Source: UBA7803 sp049454295 (GTDB taxonomy: Bacteria > Pseudomonadota > Gammaproteobacteria > Pseudomonadales > Azotimanducaceae). From it: a DNA stretch of 54,470 nt. This document shows positions 35,679 through 44,407 of the stretch, one piece after another (positions within the stretch are counted from its first letter, which is position 1; each line of letters begins with the position of its first letter). The stretch is from contig JBMTYG010000005.1 in NCBI GenBank assembly GCA_049454295.1, forward strand, positions 1 through 54,470, read 5' to 3'. The translations under genes and the position numbers were made by a program. The notes under the pieces are model-generated. The model searched no databases. It was not told where the DNA came from and was given only the letters and a program-made list of their open reading frames with translations.

Positions 35679-36896
35679 TTATCGAGGGGTCGGAGAACCG
35701 AGACCACCCGCAAACTCGGGGGAAGGTTCGAGTCCAAGCAGGATGCCGCCCAGGTCCTGATACAGGGGATGCGATACCCAGCGGTGCGTGGCACACCCGT
35801 GAGCGTCGCGCAGCTTACGCTCGAGCGGCGAATACATACGCATACCCGACACGCCAGCCGTGTTGTGCAGCACGTCAACCAATTTCATGCACTCGTTGGA
35901 GGCATGCACGCACGCCAGTCGCGCCGCTTGGGTGGTCGCCGCGCTCGGCAGGTCAGCTCCAGCTTCGAGCTCTTCCTCGACATCTCGCATTGCATCCATG
36001 ACGTAGGCACGCATCGCGCGGTACTGAGCCATGCACTCGCCCATACGGTACTGCGCGATCGGACGGTTACGCAGCGTGGCGGTCGAGAGCATGGGCACCT
36101 TGTTCTCCGCCAAATCGCGGAACGCGTCGAGGGCACCGCGGGCAACGCCAAGCGCGACCGCCACCTTGTTGTAGGCGAGGCGCAGAGGCACCGGCATACG
36201 GAACACCGGATTGTCATAGTGAGCAGGGATCGTCATGAGATCGACACCCACGAACTTTTCCGGAACCAGCGCACCGTCAGCCCGCACATCATTACTGCCC
36301 GAGCCACGCAGTCCCGCCACGTCCCAGGTATCCACGATTTCCCACTGATCGCGATGCAGGAACCACATTTTGTAGATGGGCTGACCGTTTGCCCCAAGCT
36401 CAGGCTGACCATCCTTGAACAGTGGCGCGCCCATGAAGCAGTAACGTGCATTGTGGCAGCCACTGATAAAGGTCGTCTGCCCCCAGACCCGAACGCTGCC
36501 ATCTTTCTGGCGCTCCGCGCGGGTCGGCTGGCTGCCCGGGCCGCCGCCCCCACACATGATCACCTTCGGATCCATGAGGTACACCTCATGCGCGAGCTGG
36601 GGATCCATGCCACCTGCAGCCATGGCATTAATCTCGGAACCCAACATGACGTTCCACGCTGTCGAGGCGTCAATCGCAGCGATTGCCTCGAGCACGGCGA
36701 TGGTTTGCGTTGAAGTCGCGTCTTCCCCGCCCAGCGCTGCTGGCAGCGTGAAGCGGAAGAAACCGGCATCAACGAGACTGTCCACGAGGTTATCCGGCAG
36801 CCTGCGGATTCGCTGAGCTTCTTCGGCTCCGGTTTCGATCTCCGCACGCAGGGACTCGACCCGCGCTAGGCGGTTCGCAAACATCGAATGGTCCAT
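35679..36896 (-). CDS. Acyl-CoA dehydrogenase-fold flavoprotein, possible monooxygenase
   Basis: A 405-residue protein of the acyl-CoA dehydrogenase superfamily: an N-terminal helical domain (RLPDNLVDSLVDAGFFRFTLPAALGG), a beta domain (VRVWGQTTFISGCHNARYCF, WDVAGLRGSGSNDV) and a C-terminal helical bundle. The GLRGSGSND motif and lack of the usual catalytic-glutamate context are more like the HsaA/DszC/HpaB-style flavin monooxygenase branch than a true dehydrogenase. Such enzymes need reduced flavin from a partner; the gene just upstream is an FMN split-barrel protein, but not clearly a flavin reductase. Confidence 0.75.
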   Translation of the reverse strand: MDHSMFANRLARVESLRAEIETGAEEAQRIRRLPDNLVDSLVDAGFFRFTLPAALGGEDATSTQTIAVLEAIAAIDASTAWNVMLGSEINAMAAGGMDPQLAHEVYLMDPKVIMCGGGGPGSQPTRAERQKDGSVRVWGQTTFISGCHNARYCFMGAPLFKDGQPELGANGQPIYKMWFLHRDQWEIVDTWDVAGLRGSGSNDVRADGALVPEKFVGVDLMTIPAHYDNPVFRMPVPLRLAYNKVAVALGVARGALDAFRDLAENKVPMLSTATLRNRPIAQYRMGECMAQYRAMRAYVMDAMRDVEEELEAGADLPSAATTQAARLACVHASNECMKLVDVLHNTAGVSGMRMYSPLERKLRDAHGCATHRWVSHPLYQDLGGILLGLEPSPEFAGGLGSPTPR

Positions 36897-36939
36897 GTTG
36901 TCACCACATCATCTGGTTGTACTGCTTTGCCCTCGGAAC

Positions 36940-37533
36940 TCAGCGGGTTTCCAACCCGCGCCGCGCGCGCTCCCGATTCATTCGAACCTGATCGCTCTCG
37001 AGACGCTCGCCGAGCTCTTCCTCACTGACCGTGCCGGCCATATGCCGACCCGCCAACGCAGAGTTATACATGATGCGCTTCTCTGGCGTCACTGCAAGGA
37101 TGGTTCGCAACGGTGAATCCAACAGCGTATTGAAGAACGCCTCCCCTTGCGCGCTGTCAGGATTCACCTTCTTCGCGAGGGCAGGATAGAACCAGGCCTT
37201 CGTTGCCGCATCATCGAAGAATTCGGCATGCCCTTTGAATGTGATCGCGCCATGCGGAAGATCCGCAGCGGCATCGGGACGGTACGAAGCCGAGCTGATG
37301 TTGACCGACACCCTATTGTCTCGCCGGATGGCAGCCGCGCGATGACGATGGGAGGAGAACGTGATCCAAATCTTACCGTCACGCCAGAAGAAGGCGTGGG
37401 TAACTCCCACCGGCCAGCCGTCCTTCGTTGCCCACATGAGTACGCACTCTCCCGCGTGCGTGAGCATCTGATCGACCTCAGCGTCGGTAAACGGATAAAT
37501 CGAGACTATTTCATGATCAGTCGTGTGAGCCAT
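36940..37533 (-). CDS. FMN-binding split-barrel (pyridoxamine-phosphate-oxidase-like) protein
   Basis: A 197-residue single-domain protein with the split-barrel layout: AGECVLMWATKDGWPVGVTH, KIWITFSSHRHRAAAIRRDNRVSV, then AITFKGHAEFFDD. GGGGGAG is seven bases before the ATG at 37533; a longer reading to 37710 would run into the gap after the luxR-type gene and is rejected. Members bind FMN, F420 or heme. It sits between the LuxR-type regulator and the acyl-CoA-dehydrogenase-like gene on the same strand, so it may be an accessory flavoprotein of that oxidation step. Confidence 0.78.
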   Translation of the reverse strand: MAHTTDHEIVSIYPFTDAEVDQMLTHAGECVLMWATKDGWPVGVTHAFFWRDGKIWITFSSHRHRAAAIRRDNRVSVNISSASYRPDAAADLPHGAITFKGHAEFFDDAATKAWFYPALAKKVNPDSAQGEAFFNTLLDSPLRTILAVTPEKRIMYNSALAGRHMAGTVSEEELGERLESDQVRMNRERARRGLETR

Positions 37534-37709
37534 GGCATTACTCCCCCAGTCAGCTCGAGACAGAATTACAGCGGAGGATTCGACCCCCAAACCGTGCGCC
37601 CTTCGCTTTGCATCGGCAAAACCTCCCACGCCTGCGCTCATGACTGTGCGCGGGCTCTGGCTTGCGGTGAGCGACTTTCCTAGTGTGCGTCGCGCGTACG
37701 CGGTGACCA

Positions 37710-38537
37710 CTAGCGAAACTGCGAGTTCTGGCTCTCATCCAGATCATCGTCCGGTTGCGTGACCAGACCCAGCTGAGCGGCGATGGCCACTGCCTGCGTC
37801 CGATTGCGAGCACCCAGCTTTCCGATCGCGTTATCAATGTGAAAGCGGGCGGTCGCGGGAGAACGATGAATCAAGGCGCCGATCTCGACGTCCGTACGAC
37901 CGAACGCAGCCCACGAGAGACACTCAAGCTCTCGCTCGTTCAGGCTCGATCCTGACTGCGGCGCCGGGTTACGCGCGCCGCGAGAGGCATAGACGATATC
38001 CATAAAGAGGTAAGACGCGAGCCGCAGCGTGGTGCCATGCTCGACCAGCACGTCGTCCAGATCCACTTCCGGCGTCTGAGACATCCAGTTCACCGAACCC
38101 GTGCGCGCGAAGGGCAGGTGCACGGGGACAGTAATTCCGCCATGGATACCGTGCAGGGGCGTGAACGGGCAATCCACGCTCTGCCGAGCGCGGCTCGCCG
38201 GGATCATGCGCAAAGCATCCTCGGCGTTCCACACGAATGGGCGCGTGTTCTCCCGACAGAGTGCGCTGATTGCGGGCAGCAAATGCAGCTTCTGCTCGGA
38301 CCAGAGGCGCGGAAGTGTTTCCTCCCAACCAAGAGCAATCGCTAACAGCCGCCCATCTTCCATCGTGAGCAGGCGTTCGGACGAGAAGTCTTCCACCACA
38401 GCCGGGAGAAACTGGCCTATGGCGAGACCAATATCGCGCAAAGCATTTGCGGCGGAGACCAGATCCGTCACCTGACCCAACGCCTCCAAGGCATCCTCTA
38501 GCACGGGTGCCAAGGCAGTCTCTTTTTTCGTTGTCAT
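37710..38537 (-). CDS. LuxR-family regulator with putative autoinducer-binding domain
   Basis: A 274-residue transcription factor. The C-terminal ~65 residues are a LuxR-type helix-turn-helix (LNERELECLSWAAFGRTD, then SPATARFHIDNAIGKLGA). The N-terminal domain contains stretches like autoinducer-binding LuxR proteins (ENTRPFVWNAED and LHGIHGGITVPVHLP). No luxI-type synthase is in the window, so it is a LuxR 'solo' and may sense a metabolite or foreign signal. The ATG at 38537 has AGGAG somewhat far upstream. It is divergent from the MaoC-like pair and heads a minus-strand run with the split-barrel and acyl-CoA-dehydrogenase-like genes. Confidence 0.82.
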   Translation of the reverse strand: MTTKKETALAPVLEDALEALGQVTDLVSAANALRDIGLAIGQFLPAVVEDFSSERLLTMEDGRLLAIALGWEETLPRLWSEQKLHLLPAISALCRENTRPFVWNAEDALRMIPASRARQSVDCPFTPLHGIHGGITVPVHLPFARTGSVNWMSQTPEVDLDDVLVEHGTTLRLASYLFMDIVYASRGARNPAPQSGSSLNERELECLSWAAFGRTDVEIGALIHRSPATARFHIDNAIGKLGARNRTQAVAIAAQLGLVTQPDDDLDESQNSQFR

Positions 38538-38680
38538 CGCCTGCAAGACTCTCCTCACGCCGCCGGAGTCTAACAAAGTTACTCCCGCCTGAAAGCGTTC
38601 ACCATTCGCTGTCCCACGCGCGGGCAATCGCTCTTCAGGATTGAAGCCTGAGTCCAGCCGGCGAGCGGACAGGAAGCGTA

Positions 38681-38715
38681 GCGACGCAGATTTGCAGAAT
38701 CCCACGCTGCGTTGC
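38681..38715. promoter_or_regulatory. Imperfect inverted repeat in luxR/maoC divergent region
   Basis: GCGACGCAG at 38681-38689 and CTGCGTTGC at 38707-38715 are inverted copies with one mismatch, 17 bases apart, upstream of the MaoC-like pair. It is a candidate operator for the adjacent LuxR-type protein, without further support. Confidence 0.25.
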
Positions 38716-38753
38716 ATGCTCCTGTCACTAGCCGCCAGCGAGGAGTGCGCACG

Positions 38754-39206
38754 GTGCCCGAGTCCAGTCTCCCTGATGTCAGCGCCATTCGCGCGCTGGT
38801 GGGTCATGAGTTTCCGGGGGGCAGCTATACCATTGCTCACTGGGAGAATTTTCTGCTAACCGCGTGCACTGGCGCCGAGCCGCTGCCAGACTCACTGGCG
38901 CATCCCGTCGCGCTGTTCCATGTCCCGATTCTGGGCGCGAAGACGAGCATTGCTGAGATGTTCGCCCTTGGTCAGGCGGAATCGGATTTCTCTATCGGCA
39001 TTGAGAGCTACGACTGGGAGCTGCTCTCCCCGCTTGAGGAAGAGCTTGCATACGAGATCACGGGGCGTATTACCGAAGCGGACCGGGTCACGACCGAGAA
39101 ACGCGTCTACGACCGAATTCAATTCCAATTCGACCTGCACGAACCCGATGGCACCCATGCCGCAAGAACCACGATTACCTGGCACTACCGCAGGAACTTC
39201 GCATGA
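38754..39206 (+). CDS. MaoC-like hotdog protein, first half of a coupled pair
   Basis: A 150-residue hotdog-fold protein beginning at a GTG (38754; GGAG eight bases upstream). The layout fits the non-catalytic or N-terminal unit of a MaoC/hydratase: a core TIAHWENFLLTACTG region and strands FSIGIESYDWELLSPL and AYEITGRITEADRV. It lacks the hydratase D-x-N-x-H signature that the next gene has, and overlaps that gene by ATGA. The pair probably makes a heteromeric enoyl-CoA hydratase, as in known ChsH1/ChsH2-type steroid side-chain enzymes (inference). Confidence 0.68.
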   Translation: MPESSLPDVSAIRALVGHEFPGGSYTIAHWENFLLTACTGAEPLPDSLAHPVALFHVPILGAKTSIAEMFALGQAESDFSIGIESYDWELLSPLEEELAYEITGRITEADRVTTEKRVYDRIQFQFDLHEPDGTHAARTTITWHYRRNFA

Positions 39207-39610
39207 ACGTGCAACCCGGCGATCAGATTCCTTCCTGGCACATGCCGAGCGTTCTCGCTTCGCGCATGCAAACCATGGCCGCCATCCTGCGGGATCCTAA
39301 TCCCGTTCACTGGGACCGACGCGTGGTAGCGAAGCTGGGGTATGGCGAACGCACCATCAACCAGGGACCGCTCGGATTGAGCTACATGGTCAACATGCTG
39401 CAGGCCTGGGCTGGGCACACCTGCATACGCCGCATTTACATGACCTTCCCACGGGTCGTTCTCGATGGCGATGACATCACCGCGATGGGGACCGTGACCG
39501 CGGTGCGCGAGGTTGCGGGTGAACGGCTCGCCGACTGCGACATCTGGCTCGAGCGAGTGGGTGGCGACCGCCCCCTCGTCGGTCGCGCAACCGTGGTCCT
39601 TCCGACCTAG
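39203..39610 (+). CDS. MaoC-like dehydratase, catalytic half
   Basis: A 135-residue hotdog protein. LRDPNPVHWD carries the Asp...Asn...His residues of the hydratase-2 motif, followed by GYGERTINQGPLGLSYM, the hydratase helix. Start ATG overlaps the previous stop (ATGA). Its TAG stop overlaps the stop of the convergent VOC gene in a shared CTAG. It likely hydrates a trans-2-enoyl-CoA together with the upstream half; the substrate is probably a bulky ring- or side-chain-derived thioester given the neighbours. Confidence 0.78.
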   Translation: MNVQPGDQIPSWHMPSVLASRMQTMAAILRDPNPVHWDRRVVAKLGYGERTINQGPLGLSYMVNMLQAWAGHTCIRRIYMTFPRVVLDGDDITAMGTVTAVREVAGERLADCDIWLERVGGDRPLVGRATVVLPT

Positions 39611-40101
39611 CCCGTCCCCGCCGGTCCTGACCCATCCGCCGCCACTCCGGCATCGCGCAGCTGCGCGATAGCCGGATCGTGGATCTCGTAGAGTTCGATG
39701 ACATTTCCAAAGGGGTCGCGCCCGTAAATGGCTGACGAGCGCCCAAATTCTACCGGCGGACCGACAAAGGTCATGCCCGCCGCCATCAACCTCGCATACT
39801 CATCCGCCATACCACGAACCTGCAACGCGATGTGCGCATAACCGTGATCGCAGGGACGAGATCGCCGATCTTCCGGCGGCGGATGATGGTATTCCCAGAT
39901 CTCGAGAAACGCGTTCGGCGCCTTCAACATGGCCATACGCGCGTTCACCCCATCAAGCCCAATGGCACGATCCGCAAGCGGCGCATCGCCCGCAAACGAG
40001 GATCTCTGTACTGCTTCGAAACCCAGCACATCCCCGTAGAACTCGAGTGCACGCTCGAGATCCGGTACGGATATGGACACATGGTGCAACCCGACGATCA
40101 T
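39607..40101 (-). CDS. VOC-family protein
   Basis: A 164-residue VOC protein with HHVSISVPDLERALEFYGDVLGFE at the start and YGRDPFGNVIELYEI near the end; H of the first and E of the last segment are the usual metal-ligand positions. The ATG at 40101 has GGGAG six bases upstream; the adjacent GTG at 40104 is too close. It is too short for a two-domain extradiol dioxygenase. It is divergent from the second Rieske gene, so a related lyase/isomerase role is plausible. Confidence 0.82.
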   Translation of the reverse strand: MIVGLHHVSISVPDLERALEFYGDVLGFEAVQRSSFAGDAPLADRAIGLDGVNARMAMLKAPNAFLEIWEYHHPPPEDRRSRPCDHGYAHIALQVRGMADEYARLMAAGMTFVGPPVEFGRSSAIYGRDPFGNVIELYEIHDPAIAQLRDAGVAADGSGPAGTG

Positions 40102-40304
40102 CACTGGCTCCCGTTTGCGGTTGGACCAGAGTATTGCACCTGACCAACGCCAGCGCGACCCTCATACCGACGACGACGGCCGACCCACTTCATCAGTCCC
40201 AGCACGCGTGCAGGTTAACGCTTGCCGAGCGCCGCCCAAGATGGAAACATCCGATCTCTGGCGCGCGGCGGGGGGTCGTGCGCCCCTGGGACTGGAGTCA
40301 CACG

Positions 40305-41687
40305 ATGTCAGACGAGCTCGCGCACCCAACCGCGTCTTCCGAGCCCGGTTTCGCTCGGTGCCCGGGACCCAGCACGAGCGACCTCATCGAAGCGGATGGC
40401 GACGCTGCGCCGCGGCCACTGGTGGAACACAGCTATCAATTCCTTGGCGACAGCGATCTGGAGTTCAGCCGCTACACCGATCCTGCGTTTTTTGCCGCAG
40501 AGCTCAATCACGTGTGGTCGCGGACGTGGCAGTGGGCTTGCCGCGAGGAACATGTGCCGGAGCCGGGCGATTTCCACGTGTATGACGTCGGCGACCACTC
40601 AGCACTCGTCGTGCGCGGGAGCGACGGGCGCTTGCGCGCATTCATCAACTCATGCCCGCACCGCGGGATGCAGTTCAGCGCCGCCGGGACCCAGGGTCAT
40701 GGTAAGCAGTTTCTGCGCTGCCCGTTTCACGGCATGTCATGGCACCTCGACGGCACCCTGCGCGATATGCCGTGCCGCTGGGATTTTCCACATGTCGACG
40801 AACATAACTTCCGACTGACAGAGCTGCCGCTCGATACCTGGGGCGGTTTCGTCTTCGTCAATTTCGACCAGAATGCACAACCGCTTGCGGAGTTTCTTGG
40901 CGTACTGCCAGAGCACTTCCAAGCTTTTGCCTATCCTCTCGAACAGCGCTATGTGGCGCTGCACATGCACAAAACCCTGCCAGGAAACTGGAAAATGTGC
41001 CTCGAGGGTTTCCTCGAGGCCTATCATGTTCTCGCGACTCACCCCGAGGGATTACGTACCGCCGGAGATGCCAACGCTCAATACGATTTCTGGGGCCCGC
41101 ACGTCTCGCGTTTCGTTCATACCGTAGGCTACCAAAGCCCTCATCTCGCGCACCGACCAAGCGAACAGGAGCTGTTTCGCAATCTGGGTCATGGCGACGC
41201 TCAGCTACCGCCCGGCGTCGGCGCCCGACAACAGCACGCTGCCATCATGCGCGCACGCCTCGGGGCGGCGCTGGGTGTCGACCTGAGTCAGGTCAGCACG
41301 AGCCAGATGCTCGACTCGATCCAGTATTTTCTGTTCCCGAATGCGTTTTTCTTTCCTGGCATCGGTATTCCGCTCATCTACCGCTTCAGGCCGATCGATG
41401 TCGATCACTGCATTCATGAAATCATCATGCTGCAACCGGTGCCCGCAAATGCACCTCGGCCGAAGCCTGCAGAGGTGGTCCATCTCGGCATCAACGATAG
41501 CTATAAGTCCGTACCCGCGTTCGTCGCGACGGGGCTTGCTCATGTGCTCGATCAGGACACGGAAAATTTCTTCCAACAGCGCGCGGGTATCAAGGCCGCG
41601 AGCAAGCGGGGCCAGACGCTCGGCAACTACCAGGAAGCGCGCATTCGGCATCTGCACCAGACACTCGATACCTACCTCGCCGGGTGA
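40305..41687 (+). CDS. Rieske oxygenase alpha subunit (second copy)
   Basis: A 460-residue ring-hydroxylating oxygenase large subunit. Rieske ligands are C117/H119 (CPHRG) and C139/H142 (CPFHG); mononuclear iron histidines are H241 and H246 in EAYHVLATH. The ATG at 40305 has GGAG seven bases upstream; earlier in-frame starts lie in the VOC gene region. It is a close paralogue of the copy at 45254 (42 of 49 residues identical across the Rieske domain core). A P450 gene follows 32 bases downstream and is probably co-transcribed. No beta subunit or electron-transfer partner is adjacent. Confidence 0.93.
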   Translation: MSDELAHPTASSEPGFARCPGPSTSDLIEADGDAAPRPLVEHSYQFLGDSDLEFSRYTDPAFFAAELNHVWSRTWQWACREEHVPEPGDFHVYDVGDHSALVVRGSDGRLRAFINSCPHRGMQFSAAGTQGHGKQFLRCPFHGMSWHLDGTLRDMPCRWDFPHVDEHNFRLTELPLDTWGGFVFVNFDQNAQPLAEFLGVLPEHFQAFAYPLEQRYVALHMHKTLPGNWKMCLEGFLEAYHVLATHPEGLRTAGDANAQYDFWGPHVSRFVHTVGYQSPHLAHRPSEQELFRNLGHGDAQLPPGVGARQQHAAIMRARLGAALGVDLSQVSTSQMLDSIQYFLFPNAFFFPGIGIPLIYRFRPIDVDHCIHEIIMLQPVPANAPRPKPAEVVHLGINDSYKSVPAFVATGLAHVLDQDTENFFQQRAGIKAASKRGQTLGNYQEARIRHLHQTLDTYLAG

Positions 41688-41719
41688 CTTGACCACCCGC
41701 CGCTACAGGAGCCCAGACC

Positions 41720-43036
41720 ATGGACAAGACACCCAATCATCAACTGAGTCCGATGCGCTGCCCTCACAGTCTCGCTGAGGTCGATCTCTTCGGTCCGGGC
41801 GCGCAGGAGCACTGGTATGAGGCGTACCCGATCCTGCACCGCGAGTCACCGGTCCTGCATCTTCCTGGCGAAGGGCTGATTCCTAACACTGACGGCTACG
41901 TCCTCACCAAGTATGAGGACATCGATCGCGTCGTGAAGGACCCGGTACGCTTTCCGCCCACGCTGACCCTCGCCGTGGAACAGCTGCTCGCGAGTGGCGT
42001 TGCGCCAGAAGAGGCGCCGCGTACTAACGCGATGATTGCCTCCATGGCGACGCTGCGCCCTAACAACGCCCTGTACCGCTCGCATCGTCAGGAGCTGACG
42101 GATCCCTGGGTCGGGCCCGGCTCTACACGACACAGCGCGATGATCACGCGTTTTGTCGACCAGCTCATCGATCAGTGGATCGAGCGAGGCGATGTTGAGT
42201 TCATTGGTGAATTCGCACGACCACTGCCCCAGTTCGTCATGGCAAGTGTGCTCGGATTTCCGCTCGACGACATCCCACAGCTCGCGGAGTGGGGCACAGC
42301 CCAGGTCACTGCGTTCGTTCACGGTCGTGGTCACCGCAATCTGCTCACCGACGAAGAGCTCACGGAACAATTTGGCAAACTTGATGGCTTCAAGGAGTAC
42401 GTGCAGGAAACGGTGCTGCAGAAGCGCCGTCAGCCAGAGGACGACATGATCAGCTGGTTGTGCCAGGTCGAGTACGAGGCGCTCGGGCGCAAGCTCACCG
42501 ACATGGAAGTGAACGGTGTCGTGTACGCAATGGTCATTGGTGGATTGGAAACAACGCAGTACGCGCTTGAAGAGCAGGCACAACTACTGTGCGAAAACCC
42601 GCAATACTTCGCGGCGCTGAAGAACGACCGCTCGCTGATCCGTGGCTTTACCGAGGAAAGCATGCGCCTGCGCTCGCCGACACAGGGCCTGTCAACGCGC
42701 ATCACCAGTCAGGAGGAAGTGTTCCAGGGGGTGACCGTGCCAAAGGGCTCGCTCCTGCATCTGCGCTTCGCGGCCGGCAACGTGGATCCGGACGAATGGG
42801 AATGCCCCTACGAAATGCGGCTCGACCGTAAGGCCGTCACGCGGCATCTGGCGTTCTCGGCCGGACCCCGGGTTTGCCCGGGTGCTGGCATCTCGCGCCT
42901 TGAACAGACCATCGCCTGGCAGCGGCTGTTAGACCGACTCGACAGCCTGTCCTACGCACCCGGCAACACCTTCGAACACCAACCCGGAATCATGCTGGGC
43001 ACGTTGAAACTCAACCTGAGTTTCACGCGCGCCTGA
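41720..43036 (+). CDS. Cytochrome P450
   Basis: A 438-residue soluble P450. The I-helix motif is GGLETTQYA, the ExxR lies in EESMRLRSP and the heme thiolate is C386 in FSAGPRVCPGAG. It differs clearly from the CYP153-like enzyme at 19614 and I cannot place it in a named family. It follows the second Rieske gene closely, so both probably hydroxylate the same carbon skeleton. Electron donors are not encoded nearby. Confidence 0.9.
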   Translation: MDKTPNHQLSPMRCPHSLAEVDLFGPGAQEHWYEAYPILHRESPVLHLPGEGLIPNTDGYVLTKYEDIDRVVKDPVRFPPTLTLAVEQLLASGVAPEEAPRTNAMIASMATLRPNNALYRSHRQELTDPWVGPGSTRHSAMITRFVDQLIDQWIERGDVEFIGEFARPLPQFVMASVLGFPLDDIPQLAEWGTAQVTAFVHGRGHRNLLTDEELTEQFGKLDGFKEYVQETVLQKRRQPEDDMISWLCQVEYEALGRKLTDMEVNGVVYAMVIGGLETTQYALEEQAQLLCENPQYFAALKNDRSLIRGFTEESMRLRSPTQGLSTRITSQEEVFQGVTVPKGSLLHLRFAAGNVDPDEWECPYEMRLDRKAVTRHLAFSAGPRVCPGAGISRLEQTIAWQRLLDRLDSLSYAPGNTFEHQPGIMLGTLKLNLSFTRA

Positions 43037-43048
43037 CGGCTAGCGGAT

Positions 43049-43069
43049 GGTGGGGGACTGCCCCCCACC
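43049..43069. terminator. GC-rich hairpin between convergent P450 and SDR genes
   Basis: GGTGGGGG and CCCCCACC form a perfect 8-bp stem with a 5-base loop, 13 bases after the P450 stop and 12 bases before the convergent SDR stop. No T-tract follows in either direction. Confidence 0.5.
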
Positions 43070-43080
43070 CGCGCGGGCGA

Positions 43081-43854
43081 TCAGGTTGGCTGTCCGCCCG
43101 CCACGTCGATGAACTGACCTGTAATCCAGGCTGCCGCGGGCGATGCGAAAAACACCGCTGCCGCCGCGCAGTCTTCGGGCGTGCCGGTCCGGCCAAGAGG
43201 GATGGCTTTGGCGAAATTCGCCTCCGCCTGATCCTGGGACAGATGCATCGTTTCCTTCAGCATGTCCGTGACGACGATACCCGGCGCGATGCAGTTAACG
43301 GTAATCCCGCGCGGCGCGAGCTCCACCGACAGCGTGCGAGTCATGGAAATCATGCCCATGTTCGCTGCCGAGTAGACGCCGAATCCTGGAGACGGGCGGT
43401 GCGCGGCGATCGAGATAATGTTGATAATTCGACCGCCGTCCGTCATGCGTTTAGCGGCCTGTTGTGAGCCCCAAAACTTGGTCTTCATGTTGAGGGCGAG
43501 CTGCTCGTCAAACTTCTCGAGCGGGATGTCGGGCAGCGAATACATTTTTCGGTCCAGGTTGCCGCCCGCGTTATTGACCATGATGTCGAGCCTGCCCAGC
43601 TCCGCCACCACGCGATCCAGCACCTGCGGCATAGCGGTGAAATCCATGACGTCAGCCGAGATCGCCAGCGCACGACGACCGCGGGCGCGAATCTCCGCCG
43701 CCACTGCATCAACATCTTCCTGCCGACGCGCCACCACGCAGACATCGGCTCCGCAATCCGCAAGACCGAGCGCGATGCCACGACCAATACCGCGGCCGCC
43801 ACCCGTGACGACAGCTACTTGTCCGTCTACACGAAACTGTTCATGCATTCCCAT
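43081..43854 (-). CDS. Short-chain dehydrogenase/reductase with altered catalytic motif
   Basis: A 257-residue SDR with the cofactor motif TGGGRGIGRGIALGL, NNAGGN, the structural Asn in LALNMKTKFW and a catalytic-type serine in NIISIAAH. The usual Tyr-x-x-x-Lys is Y161-S-A-A-N165: the catalytic lysine is replaced by asparagine (AAC, complement of 43360-43362). The rest (VELAPRGITVNCIAPG, FIDVAGGQPT) is ordinary for the classical family. It may be a slow, altered or regulatory dehydrogenase. It is divergent from a SnoaL-like gene, with starts 67 bases apart. Confidence 0.88.
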   Translation of the reverse strand: MGMHEQFRVDGQVAVVTGGGRGIGRGIALGLADCGADVCVVARRQEDVDAVAAEIRARGRRALAISADVMDFTAMPQVLDRVVAELGRLDIMVNNAGGNLDRKMYSLPDIPLEKFDEQLALNMKTKFWGSQQAAKRMTDGGRIINIISIAAHRPSPGFGVYSAANMGMISMTRTLSVELAPRGITVNCIAPGIVVTDMLKETMHLSQDQAEANFAKAIPLGRTGTPEDCAAAAVFFASPAAAWITGQFIDVAGGQPT

Positions 43855-43921
43855 CCTGGACCACTCCTGTTCAAATCGATCCCAACAAATCCAAGCCCAT
43901 CAAACCTCCGTGGAGACTGCC

Positions 43922-44398
43922 ATGACGACAGCCACCCCTGCTATCGGCGCCCTCGAATACCGGCTTGCTCGGCTCGAGGACATCGAATCCATTCGCCAGC
44001 TCAAGGCACGCTACTGTGCCGGCTGCGACGCCGACCACGATCCTGCCCTGCTCGGACCCCTGTTTCATGACGATGCCGTCTGGGAGGCATCGGGTATTGG
44101 CCGCTTTGAGGGACGCGAGGCCATCACCGGCTATTTCAGTGCCCTGCGTGCGACCGGTCGTATACGGAACTCGGAACACTGCGCCATGAACCCGATAATC
44201 GAGGTCAACGGCGATACCGCCACTGGACACTGGCGTTTGCTCATGCTGTACACCGCCAACGTCCCAGACAGCGATCCTCAGTTCTTTCGCATCATTGGCT
44301 GGTATCGCGAGCAGTACCGCCGCATCGACGGCGAATGGCGTTACCAGAGCCTGTACTGCCAAGTCGAAGAGCACGCCGCCTACCGCCTGCAGGAATAG
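43922..44398 (+). CDS. SnoaL/NTF2-like protein
   Basis: A 158-residue cone-fold protein of the SnoaL-like polyketide cyclase / ketosteroid-isomerase superfamily. Typical landmarks are IESIRQLKARYCAGCDADHD (helix with Tyr), FHDDAVWEA, GREAITGYFSAL, and a C-terminal YREQYRRIDGEWRYQSLY strand pair. GGAGA precedes the ATG. The fold is used for isomerases, dehydratases and as the small subunit of ring-hydroxylating oxygenases, so it could act with a nearby Rieske protein. Precise role unknown. Confidence 0.8.
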   Translation: MTTATPAIGALEYRLARLEDIESIRQLKARYCAGCDADHDPALLGPLFHDDAVWEASGIGRFEGREAITGYFSALRATGRIRNSEHCAMNPIIEVNGDTATGHWRLLMLYTANVPDSDPQFFRIIGWYREQYRRIDGEWRYQSLYCQVEEHAAYRLQE

Positions 44399-44407
44399 CC
44401 GCTCTGC

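Noticed and set aside
35661..36713. Plus-strand open frame of about 350 codons opposite the acyl-CoA-dehydrogenase-like gene
   Set aside because: Begins inside a terminator and has no family pattern; sense gene is clear.
37693..37702. CGCGTACGCG palindrome just downstream of the LuxR-type gene
   Set aside because: Ten-base GC-rich palindrome without neighbouring half sites; expected by chance.
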